Below, piece by piece: positions 27,967 through 37,644 of a DNA stretch of 64,000 bases (the stretch's first letter is position 1; every line of letters starts with the position of its first letter). The DNA lies in the NCBI RefSeq assembly GCF_004297405.1, contig NZ_SCVC01000002.1, positions 27,505 through 91,504 on the forward strand, written 5' to 3'. The notes under the pieces are model-generated. The model worked only from the letters and a program-made list of their open reading frames with translations, was not told the DNA's origin and searched no databases. The position numbers were made by a program, and so were the translations under genes. This stretch comes from Reyranella sp. (GTDB taxonomy: Bacteria > Pseudomonadota > Alphaproteobacteria > Reyranellales > Reyranellaceae).

Positions 27967-28042
27967 TGGTGCCCAGGGGCGGAATCGAACCACCGACACT
28001 GCGATTTTCAGTCGCATGCTCTACCAACTGAGCTACCTGGGC
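27967..28042 (-). tRNA. tRNA-Phe (GAA)
   Basis: 76 bases including an encoded CCA. Acceptor stem GCCCAGG/CCTGGGC, anticodon stem TGCGA/TCGCA around CTGAAAA, and T-loop TTCGATT all pair correctly; the anticodon is GAA. It is the integration target of the island on its 3' side, which retains a full functional tRNA. Confidence 0.97.
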
Positions 28043-28078
28043 GCGCCGTTTCAGGGGCGGCGGCGCTTATAGGACGCG

Positions 28079-28321
28079 CTAGCCTCGCTGTCCAGACGGT
28101 CGGTCGGCCCCGTCTTGGGATGTTCCGCGCCCCGGCTCCTCCTCGCCCGGCCCCTCCTCCGTTTCCACGCGATAGCCTTCCTTCAGCCAGCGGCCGAGGT
28201 CGATGTCGGCGCAGCGTTTGGAGCAGAAGGGTTGATACTGCCCTTCTGCAGGCTTCGAGCAGATCGGACATTTGGCGGCGATGCGCACCGCGCGCAGCGG
28301 CGGGCTCGAACGATCAGTCAT
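28079..28321 (-). CDS. yacG: DNA gyrase inhibitor YacG
   Basis: About 80 residues. The YacG zinc site is complete: CPIC and FCSKRC, followed by IDLGRWLKEGYRV, the second conserved block. The remaining tail is acidic and probably disordered. YacG proteins bind GyrB and limit gyrase activity. The ATG at 28321 overlaps the rng stop by eight bases; a GTG one codon earlier is also possible. Last gene of the infA-maf-rng-yacG operon. Confidence 0.93.
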   Translation of the reverse strand: MTDRSSPPLRAVRIAAKCPICSKPAEGQYQPFCSKRCADIDLGRWLKEGYRVETEEGPGEEEPGRGTSQDGADRPSGQRG

Positions 28322-29498
28322 CACTCTTCTCCAGCGCCTCGAGCTGAGCCGCCAGCGTCGGTCCGCGCCGGGCGCGGGTCAACTCGAAGTGGCCGAGGCG
28401 CGTGAAGCCGTAGATCTGGGTCGGCACCGAATCTTCGGCCAGGGCCTCGGCCAGGCAGGCCTGCACCTTGTCGCGATCATAGGCGCTGCGCATGTTGACG
28501 AAATCGACGACCACCGCCCCCGCGATATTGCGCAGGCGAAGCTGCTGGGCGATCGCCGGTGCCGCTTCCAGGTTGATCTCGACGGGCCGGCGCGGCGCGC
28601 GGCCCTGACGGCTGGCAGCAGCAGCGCTGTCGACGTCGATGGCGCACAACGTCTCGCCCGGTTCGAACAACACCTCGACGCCGCTCTCCAGCACAATGCG
28701 GCCGGCGAGCGCCGTGTCGATCTGCCCCGCGACATCGTCGATCTCGAAAGCCGGCATCGGCCCGTTGTGCCAGCGCACGCGGATCTTCTCGCCCAGCCGG
28801 TCCATCTCGTCCTGCAGCTTACGCGCCATGGCGCGATCATCGAGGATCACCTCCTCGAGCGTCGAGCCGAAGTCGCGCAGCAGACGGGCAATGGGATCGT
28901 GCTCGCCCGGCATGCGCGCCGAGAGGTCGGCCGGCGGCTCGATGTCCAAGGCCAGGCGGCGAATCTTTTCCCACCGCTCGGTGAGCTGCGTCGCATCGGC
29001 TTTCAGCAGGTCGGAAGCGGCGCCCCCGGCGGCGGTGCGCAGCACGATGCCGCCATCCAGCAGGCCTTCGACATGGCCCCGCAACCGCTCGCGTTCCGAC
29101 TCGCCCTCGATGCGCCGCGAGAAGTTCACGCCTGCCCCGACCGGGTGATAGACGAGATAGCGGCCGGTGACGGCGATGTTCATCGAAAGCCGCGGGCCTT
29201 TGTCACCTTCGCCATCGTTGCGCACCTGCGCCAGCACCGGCGCGCCGGGCGGCGGCCAGCCATCGATGCCGGCACGATCCTCCGCCCGCAAGAAGCCGGA
29301 GCGACCGATGCCGATATCGACAAAGGCGGCGTCGAGCTCGGGCATCACCCGCTCGAGCCGGCCGAGAAAGACGCTCTCGACCCGTGAAGGCTTGTCGCGG
29401 CGGACGATCTGCAGTTCGGCCAGCCGGCCATGGGTGACCAGCGCCATCAGATAGGCGTTGGGAAGAACGTGGCAGATCAGACGGTCGATGCGGCTCAT
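28314..29498 (-). CDS. rng: Ribonuclease E/G family protein
   Basis: 394 residues, shorter than E. coli RNase G (about 490) and lacking the long RNase E scaffold tail. The S1-like region is seen in VFLGRLERVMPELDAAFVDIG, and the catalytic DNase I-like subdomain has both metal-binding aspartates, in AIDVDSAAA and AVVVDFVNM. No clear zinc-link CPxC motif was seen. The enzyme cuts single-stranded RNA near 5' ends and in rRNA maturation. Its start overlaps the maf stop (ATGA), confirming the operon. Confidence 0.92.
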   Translation of the reverse strand: MSRIDRLICHVLPNAYLMALVTHGRLAELQIVRRDKPSRVESVFLGRLERVMPELDAAFVDIGIGRSGFLRAEDRAGIDGWPPPGAPVLAQVRNDGEGDKGPRLSMNIAVTGRYLVYHPVGAGVNFSRRIEGESERERLRGHVEGLLDGGIVLRTAAGGAASDLLKADATQLTERWEKIRRLALDIEPPADLSARMPGEHDPIARLLRDFGSTLEEVILDDRAMARKLQDEMDRLGEKIRVRWHNGPMPAFEIDDVAGQIDTALAGRIVLESGVEVLFEPGETLCAIDVDSAAAASRQGRAPRRPVEINLEAAPAIAQQLRLRNIAGAVVVDFVNMRSAYDRDKVQACLAEALAEDSVPTQIYGFTRLGHFELTRARRGPTLAAQLEALEKSDD

Positions 29499-30076
29499 GA
29501 CGCTGCGGCCTTCAGGAGCTGTTCGGTCTCGAACAGGGGCAAGCCGACCACGTTACTGTAGGAGCCGGAGAGGAAGGCCACGAAGGCCGCCGCACGGCCC
29601 TGGATGGCATAGCCACCGGCCTTGCCCCGCCATTCGCCGCTTTCGAGATAGGCGTCGATCTCGGCCGTCTCGAGCCGTTTGAAGCGCACGATCGTCTCGA
29701 CCAGCCGCGACTTCACCTTGGCATCAGGACCAGCGACAGCAAGTCCGCCGAGAACGCGATGGCGCCGGCCGGAGAGCAGGCCGAGGCAGGTCCGCGCCTC
29801 ATCGATCGTCTCGGTCTTGGGCAGGATGCGCCGACCGCACACGACCGCGCTATCCGCCGCCAGCACGATCGCGCCGGGATGGCGCGGCATCACGGCGGCG
29901 AGCTTGGCCGTCGCCATGCGCAGCGCATAGGCGCGCGGCAGCTCGCGGGCCAGCGGGCTCTCGTCGATGTCGGCGGGATCTATCTCGGCAGGCTCTCGTC
30001 CAACCTGTCGCAGCAGGTCGAGCCGGCGCGGCGAGGCGGAGGCCAGGACGAGCGCAGGAAGCGGCGAGGCGCGCAA
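29495..30076 (-). CDS. Maf-like nucleotide pyrophosphatase
   Basis: 193 residues, normal length. The signature LVLASASPRRLDLL opens the protein; DPADIDES, AADSAVVCG and GYAIQGRAAAF complete the conserved blocks. Maf enzymes hydrolyse dTTP, UTP or modified nucleotides to the monophosphate and are linked to division arrest and nucleotide-pool cleaning. It starts three bases after infA and overlaps rng. Confidence 0.93.
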   Translation of the reverse strand: MRASPLPALVLASASPRRLDLLRQVGREPAEIDPADIDESPLARELPRAYALRMATAKLAAVMPRHPGAIVLAADSAVVCGRRILPKTETIDEARTCLGLLSGRRHRVLGGLAVAGPDAKVKSRLVETIVRFKRLETAEIDAYLESGEWRGKAGGYAIQGRAAAFVAFLSGSYSNVVGLPLFETEQLLKAAAS

Positions 30077-30079
30077 CGC

Positions 30080-30298
30080 CTACTTGAAACGGAAAGTGAT
30101 ACGGCCCTTGGTCAGGTCATAGGGCGTCATTTCGACAGTGACGCGGTCGCCTGCCAGTACGCGGATGCGGTTCTTGCGCATCTTGCCCGACGTGTGGGCC
30201 AGGATCGTGTGGTCGTTGTCGAGCTTCACCCGGAACATGGCATTGGGCAGCAGCTCGGACACGACGCCCGTGAATTCGATGAGATCTTCTTTGGCCAT
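30080..30298 (-). CDS. infA: Translation initiation factor IF-1
   Basis: 72 residues from ATG 30298, the standard length. The OB-fold motifs are textbook: [42 protein letters not shown] and the ending [10 protein letters not shown]. It binds the ribosomal A site during initiation. First gene of infA-maf-rng-yacG. In related genomes the phosphatase gene usually lies directly upstream; here three plus-strand genes intervene. Confidence 0.98.
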   Translation of the reverse strand: MAKEDLIEFTGVVSELLPNAMFRVKLDNDHTILAHTSGKMRKNRIRVLAGDRVTVEMTPYDLTKGRITFRFK

Positions 30299-30484
30299 CC
30301 GGTCCCCGGCTGGAGAGAATATTGAAAGCGGCCGGAAAATGGGCTCCAGACGCCCCCAAGTCAACTACAGCGGGGGGTGGACAGACAGACCTCTTATCAA
30401 CCTCTTAGTGGTCTTCTCAGGAGCCCTGCCCTCCCCTATACAAGTTGCCGCTGCGAACGCCCGGGGAAGGAAGGACCAGCAAGA

Positions 30485-31255
30485 ATGAAGAGCTCGCGTA
30501 TGTACGGCCTGCTGGCCGCTCTCCTCCTGGCGCCAGGATTGTCGTGGGCACAAGCCCCGACGGCCCCGGCCAAACCGGCACCAAATGCCATCACGCATCC
30601 TGCACAGAAGAAGATCGGCACGCCTTCCGCGCGGCAGTATTCCTCGTCGCTGATCGTGATTAATTCGCGCGGCGCCAAGCTTGACGGCCAAAAGCTGGTC
30701 CTCGACGGCGTCCAGCCGACCGCCACGTTGTTCACCAGCCGCCCCGTCCGCACGGTCGGCCATTTGGTGACGCCGGACATGGTCGAGATCTGGCGCACCG
30801 GCAGCTTCGCCAAGGATCCGCCGAACGCCACGGTCTCGGTATTCAGCAAGGACGGCTCGACCGTCTCCGATCTGGTGGTCACCCTCAACACCGCCAAGCT
30901 CGATGGCGAGAAGCTCACCTTCGACGTCCAGGTGCTGGAAGGTAGCCTCGGCACTGCCGACGGCCCGGCCTCGGTGTTCATCGACACGATCTGGTTCGGC
31001 ATCGGCTCGCACGGTGCGCAGTACTACGGCCAGACGCAGACCACCGGTGGAACGACACCAGCGATTGGCGACCCGAACGACACCAGCACGCTCTCCGGCT
31101 GGCCCAACGCCTCGCCCACCGGCCCGGTCTACCAGTCGGGCCCGCCGGCTTCGAACAATCCCGGCGCACCGCCGCCGCCGGACATCGATCCCCGCTACCA
31201 GCAGCGCTACAACGCTCCGACTTGCGGCGCGCCTCCGCTGCTGCCCTGCTACTGA
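30485..31255 (+). CDS. Secreted hypothetical protein, paralogue of the next gene
   Basis: 256 residues from ATG 30485, with AAGGAAGG upstream and a signal peptide (YGLLAALLLAPGLSWAQA). The mature core shows LIVINSRGAKLDGQKLVLDG, FAKDPPNATVSVF and DGEKLTFDVQVLEG, all of which recur in the following gene, so this is a tandem duplication. The C-terminus is Pro/Gly-rich (GAPPPPDIDPRY) and has two cysteines near the end. No named family was recognised. Probably periplasmic or surface exposed. The gene is divergent from infA. Confidence 0.75.
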   Translation: MKSSRMYGLLAALLLAPGLSWAQAPTAPAKPAPNAITHPAQKKIGTPSARQYSSSLIVINSRGAKLDGQKLVLDGVQPTATLFTSRPVRTVGHLVTPDMVEIWRTGSFAKDPPNATVSVFSKDGSTVSDLVVTLNTAKLDGEKLTFDVQVLEGSLGTADGPASVFIDTIWFGIGSHGAQYYGQTQTTGGTTPAIGDPNDTSTLSGWPNASPTGPVYQSGPPASNNPGAPPPPDIDPRYQQRYNAPTCGAPPLLPCY

Positions 31256-31272
31256 GACGGATGGAGACGATC

Positions 31273-31842
31273 ATGAATTCCCTTCGCCTCTCGGCCGGTC
31301 TTCTCACTGCTTTCCTGCTGGCCGGCGCTTCGGTGTCGTCGGTTGCGCAAACGCCGCCGGCGCCAACAGCCACGACTCAAGGTCACCCCAAGACCGTCGG
31401 CAAGGCTGGCAAGCCGCATCTCATACCGTCGATGATCGTGCTCAACGCTCGTGGCGCCAAGCTGCAGGGCAAGCAGCTGATCCTCGACGGCGTATCGCCC
31501 AACGCGATCGTTTTTGCCGACCGGCCGGTACGGGCGGCCGGCCACGCGCTCACCGCGCATGTGATCGAGGAATGGAGCAACAACGCGCCGGACAGCTTCG
31601 CCAAGGATCCACCGAACGCCACCGTGTCGGTGCTGAACAAGGCGAAGGCCAGCGTTGTCGATGCCGTGCTGACTCTGCGCGCGCCGAAGCTCGACGGCGA
31701 CAAGCTCACCTTCGACGTCGATGTACTGGAGGGCGATCTCGCCGGCGCCGACGGTGCGGTGTCGGTGTTCATGGACATCATCAACCTGCCGTCGCCACGG
31801 CGGACCTCGCATCGCAGCGCCTGGTACGCTGGCGCGAACTGA
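31273..31842 (+). CDS. Secreted hypothetical protein, paralogue of the previous gene
   Basis: 189 residues from ATG 31273; an ATG four codons earlier (31261) is also possible, but the later one gives a cleaner signal peptide (LRLSAGLLTAFLLAGASVSSVAQ). The core MIVLNARGAKLQGKQLILDG, FAKDPPNATVSVL and DGDKLTFDVDVLEGDL mirrors the upstream paralogue, which has an added Pro-rich tail that this copy lacks. The two genes are about 17 bases apart and are probably one operon. Function unknown. Confidence 0.75.
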   Translation: MNSLRLSAGLLTAFLLAGASVSSVAQTPPAPTATTQGHPKTVGKAGKPHLIPSMIVLNARGAKLQGKQLILDGVSPNAIVFADRPVRAAGHALTAHVIEEWSNNAPDSFAKDPPNATVSVLNKAKASVVDAVLTLRAPKLDGDKLTFDVDVLEGDLAGADGAVSVFMDIINLPSPRRTSHRSAWYAGAN

Positions 31843-32005
31843 CGCCTCCGCGCTGACGAAATCCTTACAGTGGCCTGCACGTTGATGCAGGCTCACTTGC
31901 AGTACCGGAAATGCGCCGGCCGCATTTCGTGCACAATCGCGGCCAGAAATCTCTTCGAGCGAGAGCGCAGCGATGTCGCTGTGCGTCGCCCGAGGAGGAG
32001 CAGTC

Positions 32006-32335
32006 ATGAACTGCAGAATGCTTGCAATCACATTGGTCGGCGCCACGCTTCTGGCCGCCGGCCCGACGATGGCGCAGCAACGTGAGCTCGACGGAACAGC
32101 GCCGGTCCCCGACAAGGTAGGTGCTACCGACCGGCAGGTGCCCACGGCGGTTGGCCCCAACTGGAGTCCCACGGCTGAAGGAGCGATTGTCCGCCAGCAG
32201 ATCCACGACGCAGGCTATGGAGGCGTCACCATGCTGGAACGCATGCCCAATGGTACCTGGCAGGCACAAGCGTTCAAGGACCAGGCTTATTACGAGATCA
32301 CGCTCGACCAAGCCGGCCACGTGACGCAGCGCTAA
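32006..32335 (+). CDS. Small secreted PepSY-like protein
   Basis: 109 residues from ATG 32006, which follows a GGAGGAG ribosome-binding site at 31990-32000. A signal peptide (LAITLVGATLLAAGPTMAQ) is clear. The last 50 residues (IVRQQIHDAGYGGVTMLER, GTWQAQAF, YYEITLDQAGHV) have the helix-strand pattern of PepSY/YpeB-like domains, which often inhibit peptidases in the periplasm; the assignment is tentative. Converges with the phosphatase gene. Confidence 0.7.
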   Translation: MNCRMLAITLVGATLLAAGPTMAQQRELDGTAPVPDKVGATDRQVPTAVGPNWSPTAEGAIVRQQIHDAGYGGVTMLERMPNGTWQAQAFKDQAYYEITLDQAGHVTQR

Positions 32336-32344
32336 GGGTGTTCT

Positions 32345-32794
32345 TCAGACTGTTGGTGCGGAAGGGACGCCGAAACGCACCTTCAGTCGCCCCAGGACCT
32401 GATCGCGGGTGCGGCGGTAGGCGTCGAGCCGCGCCTCGCGACTGCCCTCGATGGCGCTGGGGTCGGGCATCGGCCAATACTCGACTTCGGTCGCACTGCC
32501 GCGTGTAAATTCCAGCGCTTGATGATGGGCTTCGGGCGACAGGGTGATGATCAGTTCGAAGGACGCCGGATCGACATCGCCGAAGGTCTTGGCATGATGA
32601 CGATGAACGTCGATCCCCATTTCGTCGAGTACCGAAACGGCAAAGCCGTCGACGTCGCTCGCCCGTACCCCCACTGAATCGACATAGATGGACCGGCCAT
32701 AGAGCCGCTTAGCCAGAGCCTCGGCCATGGGCGATCGCACGGAATTTTCGCTACAGGCGAAGAGCAGGCTGGAAGGCAGTCCGTTCATCGCCAT
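32345..32794 (-). CDS. Low-molecular-weight phosphatase family protein (LMW-PTP/ArsC-like)
   Basis: 149 residues. The N-terminal P-loop is CSENSVRS (CX5R-S, Cys14), and the C-terminal acid loop is PMPDPSA, giving the full catalytic set of LMW tyrosine phosphatases and related arsenate reductases. It starts eight bases after UPF0262, the usual alphaproteobacterial order. Cytoplasmic; the substrate (protein phosphotyrosine or other) is unknown. Confidence 0.88.
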   Translation of the reverse strand: MAMNGLPSSLLFACSENSVRSPMAEALAKRLYGRSIYVDSVGVRASDVDGFAVSVLDEMGIDVHRHHAKTFGDVDPASFELIITLSPEAHHQALEFTRGSATEVEYWPMPDPSAIEGSREARLDAYRRTRDQVLGRLKVRFGVPSAPTV

Positions 32795-32801
32795 TCAGCG
32801 T

Positions 32802-33275
32802 TCACGATTTAATGTGCAGGGCGCAGATCAGCGTGAACAGCCGGCGGGCCGTGTCGTGATCGACTTCGATCTTGCCGGCCAGACGCTCGCGCAGCAGCTC
32901 GGACCCTTCGTTGTGCAAGCCGCGGCGGCCCATATCGAGCGCCTCGATCTGCGAGGGGCCGAGCTTCTTGATGGCGGCGTAGTAGCTCTCGCAGATCAGG
33001 AAATAGTCCTTCACGACCTTTCGGAAGGGTGTCAGCGACAGGACGATGTCGCGTAGCTTCGCGTCCTCGCCATTGCGTACGTCGAAGATCAGTCGTTGCT
33101 CGAAGATGCCAATGCGCAGCCGATAGGGTCCCTTCTCGCCGCCGACGAGGCAGAAGTCATTCTCCTCCAGGAGATCGAACAGCGCCACGGCGCGCTCGTG
33201 CTCCACTTCCGGCGAGCGGCGAGCGACGGACTCCTCATCCAGCACAATATCGACGATGCGGCGCACCTGCGTCAT
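32802..33275 (-). CDS. UPF0262 family protein
   Basis: 157 residues. Conserved features of this alphaproteobacterial family are visible: [26 protein letters not shown] opening, a central [39 protein letters not shown] and a basic ending. Function is unknown, but the gene nearly always lies between hisD and the LMW phosphatase, as here. Confidence 0.9.
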   Translation of the reverse strand: MTQVRRIVDIVLDEESVARRSPEVEHERAVALFDLLEENDFCLVGGEKGPYRLRIGIFEQRLIFDVRNGEDAKLRDIVLSLTPFRKVVKDYFLICESYYAAIKKLGPSQIEALDMGRRGLHNEGSELLRERLAGKIEVDHDTARRLFTLICALHIKS

Positions 33276-33283
33276 CGGCCGGC

Positions 33284-34600
33284 CTAGCGACGGTTGAGAC
33301 GGATGGAAATGGAGCGGCCGTGCGCGCCGAGCCCTTCGGCTTCGGCCAACGCCAGCGCCGACGGTCCCAGCGCAGCCAGCGACTCCGGCGTACAGGCCAC
33401 GATCGAGGTTCGCTTCAGGAAGTCCGACACACCGAGGCCGCCCGAAAACCGCGCCGCGCGCGACGTCGGCAACACATGATTGGTGCCGGCAACATAGTCA
33501 CCGATCGCTTCCGGGGTGTGGCGGCCAAGGAAGATCGCGCCGGCATGCCGGATCTTCTCTGCCAAGGCTTCGGCAGGTGCGGCCTCCATCGCGAGCTCGA
33601 CATGCTCCGCCGCGATCGCATCGACGATCGGCGCACATGCCGCAAGATCGGAAACGAGAATGACGGCGCCATTGTCGTGCCAGCTCGCGGCCGCTATCTC
33701 CGCCCGCGACAGTACCTTCAACTCAGCTTCGACTGCCCGCACCACGTCATCGGCGAAGGCCTTGTCGTCGGTGACCAGCACTGATTGCGAGGACGTGTCG
33801 TGCTCGGCCTGCGACAGAAGATCGGCGGCAATCCAGGCCGGGTCGTTCTGGCCATCGGCGACCACCAGGATTTCCGACGGCCCCGCGATCAGGTCGATGC
33901 CGACCTGGCCGAAAACCCGACGCTTGGCGGCCGCGACATAGGCATTGCCGGGGCCGGTGATCTTGTCGACCGGCTTGATCGATTGCGTCCCGTAGGCCAA
34001 GGCCGCGACAGCCTGCGCACCGCCGATGCGCCAGAGTTCGTCGGCGCCAGCGATCTGGGCGGCCAGCATGACTAGCGGGTTCAGCACGCCGCCCGGCGTC
34101 GGCACGACCATGACGATGCGCGACACGCCCGCGACCTTGGCCGGCACGATGTTCATCAACACCGACGAGGGGTAGGCCGCCGTTCCACCCGGCACGTAGA
34201 CGCCCGCCGCATCCACGGGGCGATAACGCGCGCCGAGCCGGGTGCCAGTGGCATCGGTGAAATCGACATCCTTGGGCAGCAATGCGCGATGAAAAGCTTC
34301 AATGCGCTTGGCGGCGAAGATCAGCGCTTCGCGCTGGGCTGCCGGCACCTGTGCCGCCGCTTCGTCGCGCTCAGCATCGGTGATGCGCAGCTTTGCGGCA
34401 TCGAGGTCCGGCCAATCGAACTTGCGCGTGTAGTCGACGACGGCCGCATCGCCGCGCGCGCGCACATCGGCCACGATCTCGGCCGCGACACGATCGACAT
34501 TCTCGTCGGTATCGCGGTTGCGCCCGAGGAAGGCCGAAAACGCCTTCTCGAAACCGGGCGCCGCGGCGTCGAGCCTGAGCGGCCCCTGATCAGGCGGCAC
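33284..34600 (-). CDS. hisD: Histidinol dehydrogenase
   Basis: 438 residues, full length, starting at a GTG that overlaps hisG by 11 bases. It oxidises histidinol to histidine in two NAD-dependent steps. Zinc and catalytic residues lie in recognisable blocks: [30 protein letters not shown], the E-H pair in AAEHVELAM, and [13 protein letters not shown] near the end. Cytoplasmic. The gene order hisG-hisD inside the murA block, away from the main his operon, is typical of alphaproteobacteria. Confidence 0.97.
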   Translation of the reverse strand: MPPDQGPLRLDAAAPGFEKAFSAFLGRNRDTDENVDRVAAEIVADVRARGDAAVVDYTRKFDWPDLDAAKLRITDAERDEAAAQVPAAQREALIFAAKRIEAFHRALLPKDVDFTDATGTRLGARYRPVDAAGVYVPGGTAAYPSSVLMNIVPAKVAGVSRIVMVVPTPGGVLNPLVMLAAQIAGADELWRIGGAQAVAALAYGTQSIKPVDKITGPGNAYVAAAKRRVFGQVGIDLIAGPSEILVVADGQNDPAWIAADLLSQAEHDTSSQSVLVTDDKAFADDVVRAVEAELKVLSRAEIAAASWHDNGAVILVSDLAACAPIVDAIAAEHVELAMEAAPAEALAEKIRHAGAIFLGRHTPEAIGDYVAGTNHVLPTSRAARFSGGLGVSDFLKRTSIVACTPESLAALGPSALALAEAEGLGAHGRSISIRLNRR

Positions 34601-35270
34601 TGGCCACTCCGTTGGCGACGTCGCGGAAGCGGTCGATCCAGTGACCGACCCGCTCCGGCCGTGTCTTCAACGCGGCGCGGTTCACGATGAAGCGCGAAGT
34701 GATGTCGGCGATATGCTCGATCTCGACCAAGCCGTTCTCCTTGAGGGTGCGGCCGCTGTCGACGAGATCGACAATGCGATGGCTGAGGCCCAACGATGGT
34801 GCCAGCTCCATCGCGCCGGAGAGCTTGACGCATTCGGCCTGGACGCCGCGCGCCGCGAAGTGCCGGCGCGTCACTTCGGGATACTTGGTGGCGATGCGGA
34901 CATGGCTCCAGCGCCGTGGATCGTCGTTGCCGGCCATTTCGACCGGCTCGGCCACGGCCAGGCGACACTTGCCGATGCCGAGGTCGATTGGCGCGTAGAT
35001 CTCGGAGTAGTCGAACTCCATCAACACGTCGGCGCCGGCAATGCCCAGGTGTGCTGCACCGAAGGCCACGAAGGTCGAGACGTCGAAAGAGCGGACGCGG
35101 ATGATGTCGAGGTCGGGATGGTTGGTCGTGAAGCGAAGCTGTCGTGCGTCCGGATCGGCGAAGGCCGCTTCCGGCTGGATGCCGGCGCGCGCAAACAACG
35201 GGGCCGCCTCCTTCAGGATGCGGCCCTTGGGCAGCGCCAGGATCAACTTCTCGTTCGCCTCACTCGACAC
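34590..35270 (-). CDS. hisG: ATP phosphoribosyltransferase, short form
   Basis: 226 residues from GTG 35270, chosen for the GGAG six bases upstream; a farther start at 35318 would add 16 residues. Motifs: [12 protein letters not shown], the PRPP/ATP region [17 protein letters not shown], and [27 protein letters not shown] pyrophosphate loop. The C-terminal regulatory domain of long-form enzymes is missing, so the enzyme should work as an octamer with HisZ, which is not in this window. First step of histidine synthesis. Confidence 0.95.
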   Translation of the reverse strand: MSSEANEKLILALPKGRILKEAAPLFARAGIQPEAAFADPDARQLRFTTNHPDLDIIRVRSFDVSTFVAFGAAHLGIAGADVLMEFDYSEIYAPIDLGIGKCRLAVAEPVEMAGNDDPRRWSHVRIATKYPEVTRRHFAARGVQAECVKLSGAMELAPSLGLSHRIVDLVDSGRTLKENGLVEIEHIADITSRFIVNRAALKTRPERVGHWIDRFRDVANGVASAA

Positions 35271-35330
35271 GTATCGCTCCAGTAACGAATGCCCGCCCCT
35301 GGTCAGGGCCCCAGGCATTCGTGCAAAGGG

Positions 35331-35756
35331 CTATTCGACCGGGTGGGCGGGCTTCCACGGGGTGGGCCAAGGCTCCCCGACATCCCCCAAATGGCACGCG
35401 AGCCGGCCGATTTCCAGCCGGATAGCCCGTCCCGCGGCAAAGCGCAGGGTCACTGAACGGTCATTTTCTTGCGCGACGGCCAGAAGCTCCAGCATCCGGT
35501 CGGGCTCGCCGAGCGGGATCTCGTGGTGCTGCACCGCCGTCACCTCGTTGAAGACCAGGGCAGAGTGGGTGCGGAAATAGGCCGCCTCGACCGACGGATC
35601 CGCTTCCCAACGGAAGCGATTCAACAGGAGAACGAACCGCTTCTCCTCTTTGAGGTAGGCGCAGTCGCGCACCGCCACGAGGGCGTCCTGGATCGCCGCG
35701 GAGATCACCGCGAGGTCTTCGGCATCGACGGCCGAGAGCTTCAATTTTCCGGACAT
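35331..35756 (-). CDS. DUF2948 family protein
   Basis: 141 residues, opening KLSAVDAEDLAVISAAIQDALV, followed by FVLLLNRFRWE and a C-terminal LEIGRLACHLGDVGEPWPT. This small protein of unknown function occurs almost only in alphaproteobacteria and is located between murA and hisG, exactly as here. It starts four bases after murA and ends 60 bases before the hisG start. Confidence 0.9.
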   Translation of the reverse strand: MSGKLKLSAVDAEDLAVISAAIQDALVAVRDCAYLKEEKRFVLLLNRFRWEADPSVEAAYFRTHSALVFNEVTAVQHHEIPLGEPDRMLELLAVAQENDRSVTLRFAAGRAIRLEIGRLACHLGDVGEPWPTPWKPAHPVE

Positions 35757-35760
35757 GCCC

Positions 35761-37044
35761 TCAGCCCTTCAGACGTTCGATGTCCGCACCGCAGGCGCTC
35801 AGCTTCTCTTCCAGACGCTCGTAGCCGCGATCGAGATGGTAGACGCGATGCAGGGTCGTGTCGCCTTCGGCCGCCAGCGCCGCGATGGCGAGCGACACCG
35901 AGGCGCGCAGGTCGGTCGCCATCACCTCGGCGCCGCGTAGCTTCGGGACGCCGCGCACCAGCGCCGATTCGTGGTGGATGGTGACGTTGGCACCCATGCG
36001 CGACAGTTCGGGCACGTGCATGAAGCGGCTCTCGAACACCGTCTCGGTGATCATCGAGGCGCCCTCGGCTCGGGTCATTAGCGCCATCATCTGGGCCTGC
36101 AGGTCGGTCGGGAATCCGGGGAACGGCTCGGTCATAACATCGACGCCCTGCAGCGCGCCGTTGGTCCGATGGACGCGCAGGCCCCTCGCCGTCTGTTCGA
36201 GGGTAACACCGGCAGAACGTAGGGTCTGCACGGCGCTCTCGATCAGGTCGAGGCGCCCACCGATCAGCTCGATGTCTCCGGCCGTCATGGCCACAGCCAT
36301 CGCATAAGTGCCGGTCTCGATACGGTCGGAAATGACGCTGTGCGTCGCTTCCTTGAGCGCCGATACACCTTCGATGGTGAGTGTCTCGGTGCCGGCGCCC
36401 GCCACCGGCACGCCCATGGCGATCAGGCATTCGGCGAGATCGGCGATTTCCGGCTCGCGCGCAGCATTGTCGAGGACAGTGGTGCCCTTGGCGAGGGCGG
36501 CGGCCATCATCAGGTTCTCGGTCGCGCCGACCGATACTTTCGGGAAGGTGTAGCGCGCGCCCCTGAGGCCCTGGGGTGCCCGTGCGACCATGTAGCCGCC
36601 GTCGATATCGATCTCCGCGCCCATCGCCTTCAGCCCGGCGATGTGCAGATCGACCGGCCGTGCGCCAATGGCGCAGCCGCCCGGCAGCGAGACCCTGGCC
36701 AGGCCTTCGCGGGCCAGCAGCGGCCCCAGCACCAGCACCGAGGCGCGCATCTTGCGCACGATGTCGTAGGGCGCCGTGGTCGACGCGATCTTGCCGGCCT
36801 GCAGCGTCAGCGTCGTGCCATGGGCATGGCCGTTCTCGCCGGGCGCCGCATCGACAGTCACGCCATGCTGCTGCAGGAGCTGGATCATGGTCGTGATGTC
36901 GGCCAGCCGCGGCACATTGTGCAGGGTGAGCTTCCGGTCGGTCAGCAGCGACGCCACCATCAGCGGCAACGAGGCGTTCTTGGAGCCGGAGATGCGGATC
37001 TCGCCCTTGAGCTGGCGGCCACCTCTGATGCGGATACGGTCCAT
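35761..37044 (-). CDS. murA: UDP-N-acetylglucosamine 1-carboxyvinyltransferase
   Basis: 427 residues, full length. MurA adds enolpyruvate from PEP to UDP-GlcNAc, the first committed step of peptidoglycan synthesis. The substrate-binding [11 protein letters not shown] opens the protein, the catalytic loop [14 protein letters not shown] contains the PEP-binding Cys, and [11 protein letters not shown] and [13 protein letters not shown] are intact. Because Cys is present the enzyme should be fosfomycin-sensitive. Twelve bases separate it from dcd. Confidence 0.97.
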   Translation of the reverse strand: MDRIRIRGGRQLKGEIRISGSKNASLPLMVASLLTDRKLTLHNVPRLADITTMIQLLQQHGVTVDAAPGENGHAHGTTLTLQAGKIASTTAPYDIVRKMRASVLVLGPLLAREGLARVSLPGGCAIGARPVDLHIAGLKAMGAEIDIDGGYMVARAPQGLRGARYTFPKVSVGATENLMMAAALAKGTTVLDNAAREPEIADLAECLIAMGVPVAGAGTETLTIEGVSALKEATHSVISDRIETGTYAMAVAMTAGDIELIGGRLDLIESAVQTLRSAGVTLEQTARGLRVHRTNGALQGVDVMTEPFPGFPTDLQAQMMALMTRAEGASMITETVFESRFMHVPELSRMGANVTIHHESALVRGVPKLRGAEVMATDLRASVSLAIAALAAEGDTTLHRVYHLDRGYERLEEKLSACGADIERLKG

Positions 37045-37056
37045 GATCGTCTCCGC

Positions 37057-37611
37057 TCAGATCTTCGGCAGGGTGACGCCGCGCTGGCCCTGATACTTGC
37101 CGGCCTTGTCGCGGTAGGAGACGTCGCACGGTTCGTTGCCCTGCAGGAACAGGAACTGGCAGGCGCCCTCGTTGGCGTAGATCTTGGCGGGCAGCGGCGT
37201 GGTGTTGGAAAACTCGAGGGTCACATGGCCCTCCCACTCCGGCTCGAGCGGGGTGACATTCACGATGATGCCGCAGCGGGCATAGGTCGACTTGCCGACG
37301 CAGATCACCAGCACATCACGCGGGATGCGGAAATACTCCACCGTCCGCGCCAGCGCGAAGGAATTGGGTGGGATGATGCAGACATCGGTATTGCGGTCGA
37401 CGAAGGAGTTGGCCGCGAAGTTCTTGGGGTCCACCACCGCCGAATCAACATTGGTGAAGATCTTGAAATCGGTGCCGACCCGGGCGTCGTAGCCGTAGGA
37501 GGAAAGGCCGTAGGAGATCACGCCTTCGCGCTTCTGGGCGTCGACGAAGGGCTCGATCATGCCCTTTTCCAGCGCCATGCGGCGGATCCAGCGATCGGAC
37601 AAAATGCTCAT
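37057..37611 (-). CDS. dcd: dCTP deaminase
   Basis: 184 residues. It deaminates dCTP to dUTP for dTMP synthesis. Conserved blocks: [43 protein letters not shown] with the catalytic neighbourhood, and [16 protein letters not shown] containing the catalytic Glu; QGNEPC and the C-terminal [14 protein letters not shown] cap the site. Standard length. Upstream of murA. Confidence 0.96.
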   Translation of the reverse strand: MSILSDRWIRRMALEKGMIEPFVDAQKREGVISYGLSSYGYDARVGTDFKIFTNVDSAVVDPKNFAANSFVDRNTDVCIIPPNSFALARTVEYFRIPRDVLVICVGKSTYARCGIIVNVTPLEPEWEGHVTLEFSNTTPLPAKIYANEGACQFLFLQGNEPCDVSYRDKAGKYQGQRGVTLPKI

Positions 37612-37644
37612 GGAGGGCGCTTCTAAACGAGGGAGGGGGGCGGC

